A stretch of DNA of 17,886 nt, from positions 1-17,886 of the forward strand of contig CAZLLV010000501.1 in assembly GCA_964560325.1 (NCBI GenBank). The letters run 5' to 3'. A program made the position numbers and the translations under genes. Under the pieces are notes generated by a model. The model made no database searches. It saw only the letters and a list, made by a program, of their open reading frames with translations, and was not told the DNA's origin. Shown here piece after piece: positions 1 through 6,500 of the stretch; within the stretch, counting starts at the first letter, position 1; every line of letters begins with the position of its first letter. This stretch comes from CAZLLV01 sp964560325. GTDB lineage: Bacteria; Acidobacteriota; Thermoanaerobaculia; Multivoradales; DATKCC01.

Positions 1-600
1 GACGGAGCGGAGGCCGGCGATCCGCCCCTCGAGGCGGTCCTCGCCGCGGCCCTGGCGATCCTCGAAGCCCGCACCTTCGACCGCGACCGCGCGGTCGTCG
101 AAACCGCCTTCGACGGCCGCGGCGTCGCCGACCTGGCGGAGGTCCTGGGACCGCTTCGCCGCTTTCTGCCGGTGGCGGTGCGGCTACCCGACGGGCGCAC
201 CGTGGAGGCCGCGGTGGGCGAGATCGCCGAAGCCCTGGCCGACCACGAGCCCTGGCAGGATCTCTACCCCCCCGAGCGCGCCGAAGCGGCGGCTCGCGAA
301 CCCGGCCTCCGGGTATCGCGGGTGCAGGTCGTGGAGTGGCCGGAGACCGTCGCGTCGGCGTTCGAGGCCGCCGGGATCGGCGCCCGGCTCGAGAGCCTGG
401 GCCCCGCCGAGGGGCCGGTCGGCGCCGCTCCGTCGGTCCTGGCGGTGCGCGCCGCGGGCGAGCTCCGGCTGACGCTGCGCCAGCGGGGCCGAGCGGCGGC
501 GGTGGAGCTCCAGGCCGAGCGCTTCGCAGCGCTGCTCGGCGTCGTCGCCGAAGCGGTCGCGCCGCGGACGACGGTGGCCGGAGGGCGCCTGCTGGGAACG
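1..600 (+). other. Condensation domain, C-terminal part only
   Basis: The first roughly 200 codons match the second half of an NRPS condensation domain: an ALAILEAR helix, an FDGR turn, then LGPLRRFLPVAVRL in the position where many C domains have a GxFVNTLPLR-like strand. The variant has arginines and no asparagine there. The catalytic HHxxxDG half is upstream of the window, so activity and donor type (starter, LCL or DCL) cannot be judged. The domain should form the peptide bond between the upstream acyl or peptidyl chain and the residue loaded by the following A domain. Confidence 0.8.
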
Positions 601-3537
601 ATCGAGGCGCCGGCGCCGGAGGAGCGTCGCCGGCTGCTCGACGAGTGGGCGGGGACCGCGGCACCGGTACCGGGCGGCACGACGATGCCGGCACGGATCG
701 TCGAGCACCTGCGCACCGCGGCCCGGGAGGCCCCCGAGCGCCCGGTGCTGCTCGGTGGTGGAGAGACCGTCACCGCCGGCGAGCTCCTGGAGCGCTCCGG
801 GCGCCTCGCCTCCCTGCTGCGCGACCTCGGCGCCGGCCCGGAGCGCCGCGTCGGCCTCTGCCTCGAACGCGCCGAGCGAGCGGTCGACCTGGTCGTCGGC
901 CTGCTCGGCATCTGGCGCGCCGGCGCCGCGTACGTCCCGCTCGATCCCGCCCTGCCCGCGGCACGGCTGCGCTTCCTGCTCGATGACACGCGCGCCGTTG
1001 CGCTCGTGACCTCGTCGGCGCTGGTCGAGAGCCTCGACCTGGGCGACTCGACTGGGGTCGCGGTGGTGGCGCTCGACCGCGATCGGCAACGGCTGGCCGC
1101 GGCCGACCCGGAGCCGGCACCGCTGCCGCCGGAGGTGGAAGCGGACGGCGAGCGGCTGGCCTACGTCCTCTACACGTCCGGGTCGACGGGGCGCCCCAAG
1201 GGGGTGATGGTGCGGCACGGCGCCCTGGTCAACCTCCTGCTCGCCCTCGACGAGGCGGTCTACCGGCCGGTCTTCGGCGATCCGGGCGACGGCGAGGAGC
1301 CGCTGCGCGTGGGGGTCAACGCCTCCCTCGGGTTCGACGCCTCGGTCAAGCAGTTGATCCAGCTCGCCTCGGGGCGGCCGCTGGTGCTGCTGACCGACGC
1401 CGAGCGGCTCGACGCGGCGGCGCTGCTCGAGACGGTGCGCCACCACGCGGTCGACGTGCTCGACGTCACACCCACCCAGCTCCGGCTGCTCCGCGCCGCC
1501 GGACTCGAGGAGGCACCGGAGCGGGCGCCGCGGCTGCTCCTGATCGGCGGCGAGCCGATCGACGCCGAGACCCGCCGCTGGCTCGAGGGGCCGTTGCACG
1601 CCGCGGGGCGCCGGGCCGCCGACGTCTACGGGCCGACCGAGTGCACCGTCGACGTGACGGCGGCGGTGATCGCGGCCGGCCAGGAGCCGAGCCTCGGCCG
1701 GCCCCTCGCCAACGTGCGCGCCCACGTCGTCGACGCCGCCCTTCGGCTGATGCCCGGCGGCGCCGAGGGCGAGCTCGCGGTCGGCGGAGCGGGGCTCGCG
1801 CGGGGCTACCTGGACCGCCCGTCGCTGACCGCGGAGCGCTTCGTCCCGGACCCGTTCGGGGGCGACGGCGAGCGCCTCTACCGCACCGGCGACCGGGTCC
1901 GCTGGCTGGCGGACGGAACGCTCCGGTTCCTCGGCCGGAGCGATCACCAGGTCAAGCTGCGCGGCGTACGGATCGAGCTGGGCGAGATCGCCTCGCTGCT
2001 GGCCGAGCACCCCGGCGTCCGCGAGGCGGTCGTCGACCTTCGGTCCGGCGACGCCGCCGAGGCCGCCGAAGCGCGCCTGGTCGCCTGGGTGGTGCCGGAG
2101 CCGCGCTGGGCGCCGAAGGTCGGGGGCCGCGGCCGCCACGCCCTGCCCAACGGCCTCGCCGTCGTGGAGCAGAACCGCAACGAGACCGAGTACCTCTACC
2201 AGGAGATCTTCGAGGACCGGACCTATCTGCGCCACGGCATCGAGCTGCCGGAGGACGCGCGGGTGGTCGACGTGGGGGCGAACATCGGCATGTTCTCCCT
2301 GCTGGTCGCTCGCCACCGACCCGCCGCCCGGATCTGGGCGTTCGAGCCGGTGGCGCCGATCTTCGACACCCTGCGGGCGAACATCGCGCTCTCGGCTCCC
2401 GCCGGGGCGCACGTCGAGCTGCTCGACCACGGCCTCGCCGCCGCCGAGGCGACCGACACCTTCACCTACTACCCGCGCTACACGATGATGTCGGGCCTCG
2501 CCGCCTACGCGGTTCCGGAGGAGGAGGCCGAGGTGGTCAAGACCTTCCTCGGCAACCTCCGGGAACGGGGCGACGACCAGGCGGCCGAGCTCGCCGCGCA
2601 CGCCGACGACCTGCTCGCCGGCCGCTTCGAGGGGACCGCGGTCGACGTGCGGCTCCGCCGCCTCTCGGACGTCGTCCGCGAACGGGGGATCGACCGGATC
2701 GACCTGCTGAAGATCGACGTCCAGCGGGCGGAGATGGACGTCCTGCGGGGCCTCGACGACGGCGACTGGAAGCTCGTGGGCCAGGTGGTGATGGAGATCC
2801 ACGACCCCGCCGGGCCGACCAGCGACGGCCCGATCCGCGCCATGACGGCGCTGCTCGAGGAGCGCGGCTTCGCGGTCCACACGGAGCAGGACGCGCTCCT
2901 CGCCGGCACCGACCGCCATACCCTCTACGCCGTGCGCCCGACGAGCGATCGCCGGCTGCGCGTCGGTGCGCCACCCTCCCTGCCGGCCCCGGAGCCCGCC
3001 GCGGCCGAGGTCCTGTCGGCGGGCGCGGCGCGCGAGCACCTGCGGGCGCGACTGCCGGACATGATGATCCCGGCGGCGTTCGTCTTCCTGGACGCGCTGC
3101 CGGTCAACGCCAGCGGCAAGCTCGACCGCCGGGCCCTGCCGGCCCCGGAGAGCGTGCGGCCGGAGGACCGGGCGGACTTCGTGCCCCCCTCGAACGACGC
3201 GGAGGCGACCGTCGCCGCCGTCTGGCAGCGGGTGCTCGGCGTCGAGCGGGTCGGCATCCACAGCAACTTCTTCGACCTCGGCGGCCATTCGCTGCTCCTG
3301 GTCCAGGTCCACGGCGCGCTCCGGGAGGCGTTCGAGCGCGAGCTCTCGATGCTCGACCTGTTCGAGCGGCCGACGGTCGCGGCGATGGCCGCGCTCCTCT
3401 CCGGCACGGACGACGACGGCGGCGCCCGCGACGCCGCGGACCTGGTCGAGGAGGCGGACGAGGAGGCTCGGCGCCAGGTGGAGGCGATCAACCGCCGCCG
3501 GCGGCGTATCGCCGAGGCCGAGGAGGCCGGCCGATGA
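1..3537 (+). CDS. NRPS module, 5'-truncated: (C)-A(Glu) with inserted FkbM methyltransferase-T
   Basis: C-terminal 1178 residues of a nonribosomal peptide synthetase. The frame is open from base 1 and already reads as condensation-domain sequence (FDGR at 56-72 and LGPLRRFLPV at 141-170), so the GTG at 172 is not the start. Numbering codons from base 1: C-domain remnant about 1-200, with its HHxxxDG motif off the left edge; A domain about 215-716 and 980-1050, with YTSGSTGRPKG at 391-401 and the A10 lysine at 1040; FkbM-type methyltransferase at about 717-979; T domain about 1060-1135 with LGGHSL and the phosphopantetheine serine at 1097; charged, arginine-rich tail at about 1140-1178. The module should activate an amino acid, methylate it, join it to the incoming chain and hand it to the downstream PKS. 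The stop overlaps the next start (ATGA). The A-domain code predicts Glu. The family is certain; the methylation site is not visible. Confidence 0.95.
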   Translation, partial: DGAEAGDPPLEAVLAAALAILEARTFDRDRAVVETAFDGRGVADLAEVLGPLRRFLPVAVRLPDGRTVEAAVGEIAEALADHEPWQDLYPPERAEAAAREPGLRVSRVQVVEWPETVASAFEAAGIGARLESLGPAEGPVGAAPSVLAVRAAGELRLTLRQRGRAAAVELQAERFAALLGVVAEAVAPRTTVAGGRLLGTIEAPAPEERRRLLDEWAGTAAPVPGGTTMPARIVEHLRTAAREAPERPVLLGGGETVTAGELLERSGRLASLLRDLGAGPERRVGLCLERAERAVDLVVGLLGIWRAGAAYVPLDPALPAARLRFLLDDTRAVALVTSSALVESLDLGDSTGVAVVALDRDRQRLAAADPEPAPLPPEVEADGERLAYVLYTSGSTGRPKGVMVRHGALVNLLLALDEAVYRPVFGDPGDGEEPLRVGVNASLGFDASVKQLIQLASGRPLVLLTDAERLDAAALLETVRHHAVDVLDVTPTQLRLLRAAGLEEAPERAPRLLLIGGEPIDAETRRWLEGPLHAAGRRAADVYGPTECTVDVTAAVIAAGQEPSLGRPLANVRAHVVDAALRLMPGGAEGELAVGGAGLARGYLDRPSLTAERFVPDPFGGDGERLYRTGDRVRWLADGTLRFLGRSDHQVKLRGVRIELGEIASLLAEHPGVREAVVDLRSGDAAEAAEARLVAWVVPEPRWAPKVGGRGRHALPNGLAVVEQNRNETEYLYQEIFEDRTYLRHGIELPEDARVVDVGANIGMFSLLVARHRPAARIWAFEPVAPIFDTLRANIALSAPAGAHVELLDHGLAAAEATDTFTYYPRYTMMSGLAAYAVPEEEAEVVKTFLGNLRERGDDQAAELAAHADDLLAGRFEGTAVDVRLRRLSDVVRERGIDRIDLLKIDVQRAEMDVLRGLDDGDWKLVGQVVMEIHDPAGPTSDGPIRAMTALLEERGFAVHTEQDALLAGTDRHTLYAVRPTSDRRLRVGAPPSLPAPEPAAAEVLSAGAAREHLRARLPDMMIPAAFVFLDALPVNASGKLDRRALPAPESVRPEDRADFVPPSNDAEATVAAVWQRVLGVERVGIHSNFFDLGGHSLLLVQVHGALREAFERELSMLDLFERPTVAAMAALLSGTDDDGGARDAADLVEEADEEARRQVEAINRRRRRIAEAEEAGR
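640..3160 (+). other. Adenylation domain, predicted Glu, interrupted by a methyltransferase
   Basis: The A domain has core motifs in order: VPLDP near 940, YTSGSTGRPKG at 1171-1203, YGPTE at 1627-1641, YRTGD near 1880, KLRGVRIELGEI (A8) near 1953-1989, then after the insert MMIPAAF (A9) at 3064-3084 and NASGKLDRRALP (A10) at 3106-3141. Aligning by eye to GrsA pocket positions gives D446 A447 K450 D488 L514 G516 V542 V550 D551 K1040 (codons from base 1), that is DAKDLGVVDK. From memory this is identical to the published Glu code of the surfactin/lichenysin type (Gln differs by Q at the third position). The adenylating half is complete; only the small C-terminal subdomain is split. Confidence 0.85.
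2140..2940 (+). other. FkbM-family SAM methyltransferase domain inserted between A8 and A9
   Basis: About 263 codons (717-979 counting from base 1) sit inside the small subdomain of the Glu A domain. SAM-binding motif I is VVDVGANIGMF at 755-765. The acidic end of the next strand is FEP at 781-783. The late FkbM-type strand reads LLKIDVQRAE at 902-911, where the family usually has KIDVEGAE. The start, with NGLAVVEQNRNE and a YLYQEIFEDRTY stretch, also looks like FkbM rather than the methyltransferase fold of classic N-methylating NRPS modules. FkbM itself is an O-methyltransferase. The substrate here could be the alpha-amino group or the glutamate side-chain carboxylate; the sequence does not settle which. 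Confidence 0.85.
3521..3537 (+). promoter_or_regulatory. Shine-Dalgarno and ATGA coupling site, NRPS to PKS
   Basis: A perfect AGGAGG (3521-3526) lies seven bases before the ATG at 3534. That ATG overlaps the upstream stop codon TGA (3535-3537). This fixes the PKS start and indicates translational coupling between the two genes. The Shine-Dalgarno is inside the coding sequence of the upstream tail. Confidence 0.85.
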
Positions 3538-6500
3538 GCTCGCCGCGCCCGGAGCTGCTCGACGCGGTCGCGATCGTCGGCATGGCCTGCCGCTTCCCCG
3601 GGGCGCCGACGGTCGAGGCGTTCTGGGACAACCTGTGCGGCGGCGTCGAGTCGATCCGCCGCTTCTCCGCCGAGGAGCTGCGCGCCGCCGGCATGCCCGC
3701 CGAGGTCGCCGCCGATCCCGACCTGGTGCCGGCCAACGGCTCCCTCGACGACGTGGAGTCGTTCGACGCCGCCTTCTTCGACATGTCGCCCCGGGTGGCG
3801 GAGATCACCGACCCCCAGCAGCGCCTCTTCCTCGAGTGCGTGTGGGAGGCGTTCGAGCGCGCCGGCCACGACCCGGCGCGGAGCCGCAAGACGGTCGGCG
3901 TGTGGGCGGGGGAGAGCCTCAACGCCTACCTGCTGCGCAACATCGCCGACCCCCGGTTCCTCGGCTCGCTCGGCGAGCTCCAGACGGCGGTCGGCAACCG
4001 GACCGACCACCTGGCCACGTCGGTCGCCTACAAGCTCGACCTCCGCGGCCCGGCGGTCACCGTCCAGACCACCTGCTCGACCGCGCTGGTGGCGGTCCAT
4101 CTCGCCAGTCAGGCCCTGCTCAACCACCAGTGCGCGATGGCGGTCGCCGGCGGCGTCCGCGTCCAGGTGCCCCAGGCCACCGGCTACGCCTGGCAGGCGG
4201 GGGGCATCTTCTCGCGCGACGGCCACTGCCGCCCGTTCGACGCCGCGGCCTCCGGCACGGTCAACGGCTCCGGGGCGGGCGCGGTGGTGCTCAAGCGGCT
4301 GGAGGACGCCCTCGCCGACGGCGACACCGTGCACGCCGTGCTCCGCGGCTCGGCGATCAACAACGACGGCGCCGGGAAGATCGGCTACACCGCCCCGAGC
4401 GTCGACGGCCAGGCGCGGGTGATCGCGCTCGCCCAGGCGGTCGCCGGGGTCGACCCGGACTCGATCGGTTTCGTCGAAGCCCACGGTACCGGCACCCCGC
4501 TCGGCGACCCGATCGAGGTGGCGGCGCTCACCCGCGTGTTCCGGCAGAAGACCGAGCGCCGGGGCTTCTGCGCCCTCGGCGCGGTCAAGTCCAACCTCGG
4601 CCATCTCGACACCGCGGCCGGTGCGGCGGGGCTGATCAAGGCGGCGCTGGCGCTCGAGCGCGGGACGATTCCGCCGACCCTCCACTTCGAGCGGCCGAGC
4701 CCGGAGCTGAAGCTGGAGGAGAGCCCCTTCTTCGTCCCACGGGAAGCCGTACGATGGGAGCGTGAGAACGGGTCCCCCCGGCGCGCGGGAGTGAGCTCGT
4801 TCGGCATCGGCGGCACCAACGCCCACCTGGTGCTGGAGGAGCCGCCGGCGACCGAGCCCTCCGGGCCCTCGCGGCCGTGGCAGATGCTTCTGCTCTCGGC
4901 CCGCACCAGCGCCGCGCTCGAGGCTGCGACCGAGAACCTGGCGCGGCACCTCGAAGAGCGCGTGGCGAGCGGCGGCTTTGGCGACCGCGAGCTCGCCGAC
5001 TCCGCCTGCACCCTCCAGACCGGCCGGCGCGCCTTCGAGTACCGCCGGGCGGTCGTCTGCCGCAACGCCGAGGAGGCGATCTCCCTCTTTCGCCGGGTCG
5101 ATCCCCGGCGCGTCGTCACCAGCCTGCAGGAGCCCCGGCAGCGGCGGGTGGCGTTCCTCTTCCCCGGCCAGGGCGCGCAACACCCCGGGATGGCGGCGGC
5201 GCTCTACGACACCGAGCCGCTCTTCCGCGGCGAGATCGACCGCTGCGCCGAGCTGCTGCGCGAGTCCCTGGACGGCATCGACCTGCGCCGGGCGGCGCTC
5301 GACCCGGCGGCGAGCCCGGAGCAGCTACGCGACACGGCAATCGCCCAGCCGGCGCTGTTCGCGGTCGAGTGGTCCCTCGCCCGCCTCTGGCGGTCCTGGG
5401 GCGTCGAGCCGGCGGCGATGCTCGGCCACTCGATCGGCGAATGGGTGGCGGCCACCGTGGCGGGGGTCTTCCGGCTCGAGGACGCTCTCGCCCTGGTCGC
5501 CGAGCGGGGCCGCCTGGTGGCCTCGCTGCCGGCGGGCACGATGCTCTCGGTCCACCTGCCCGAGAGCGAGCTGGCCGAGCGGCTGGAGGCGGCGGGGATC
5601 GATCTCGAGGTGGCGGCGGTCAACCGCCCGGGCGTCACCGTGGTCGCCGGCCGCGAGGAGGAGGTCGGGCGGGCCGAGGCGGCGCTGGTCCCCGCGGGGG
5701 TGGCGCTCCGCCGGCTCCACACCTCTCACGCCTTCCACTCCCGGATGATGGAGCCCGTGGTCGACGCGCTGAGCGCCGCGGTCGCGCGGGTGGAGAGGCG
5801 TCCGCCGGAGCTACCCTGGATCTCGAACCCGACCGGCGACTGGATCGCGCCGGAGCAGGCGACCGATCCGGAGTACTGGGGGCGCCATCTGCGCCAGCCC
5901 GTGCGCTTCGGCGCCGGCGCCGAGCGGCTGCTCCGGGACGACGACTGGCTCTTCCTGGAGGTCGGGCCCGGCACCGGCCTGAGCACTCTCCTCCGTCAGC
6001 ACCCGGCGCGGGGAACGGGGAGCGTGGTCCAGTCCTCCCTGCCCCATTCGCGCGAGGAGCGGGCGGCGGACGAGGCCCTGATCACCGCGCTCGGCCGCCT
6101 CTGGCTCGCCGGTCAGCCGATCGATTGGGACGCGTTCTACGAAGGCGAGCGCCGGCGCCGGGCGGTGCTGCCCACCTACCCCTTCGAGCGCCGCCGGCAC
6201 TGGTTCGAGCCGGCGGTGGAAGCGCGCGCGGACGGCTCGAGGGCGCGGGCCGGCGTGCGCTCCGGCGACGACCCGGCGGACTGGCTCTGGACCGCCACCT
6301 GGCAGCGCTCGGCGCCGCCGGCGCTCTTCCGCACCGCCGACGGCGGGCGCGAAAGGCTCGCCGCGGGCCTGGAGGCGGAGAGGTGGCTTCTGTTCGTCGA
6401 CGACACCGGCCTGGGCGACGCCCTGGCCGACCGGCTGGAGTCCGCGGGCAAGCGGGTCGTCCGGGTGCGCGCGGCCGAGAGCGCGGCGCCGGACGAAGAA

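Noticed and set aside
172..174. GTG as the start codon of the first gene
   Set aside because: Condensation-domain sequence continues in frame upstream to base 1, and there is no Shine-Dalgarno before the GTG. The gene starts outside the window.
184..3312. 1042-codon minus-strand open frame opposite the first NRPS
   Set aside because: It is also in register with the sense codons and stops exactly at the sense Leu codon CTA at 184. The minus-strand frames at 5811-7157 and 7227-8993 end at sense CTA codons in the same way. These are shadows of GC-rich coding.
1641..3533. In-frame upstream extension of the PKS reading frame
   Set aside because: This part overlaps the NRPS in another frame and translates to low-complexity Arg/Gly/Pro sequence. 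A perfect Shine-Dalgarno and KS homology place the PKS start at 3534.
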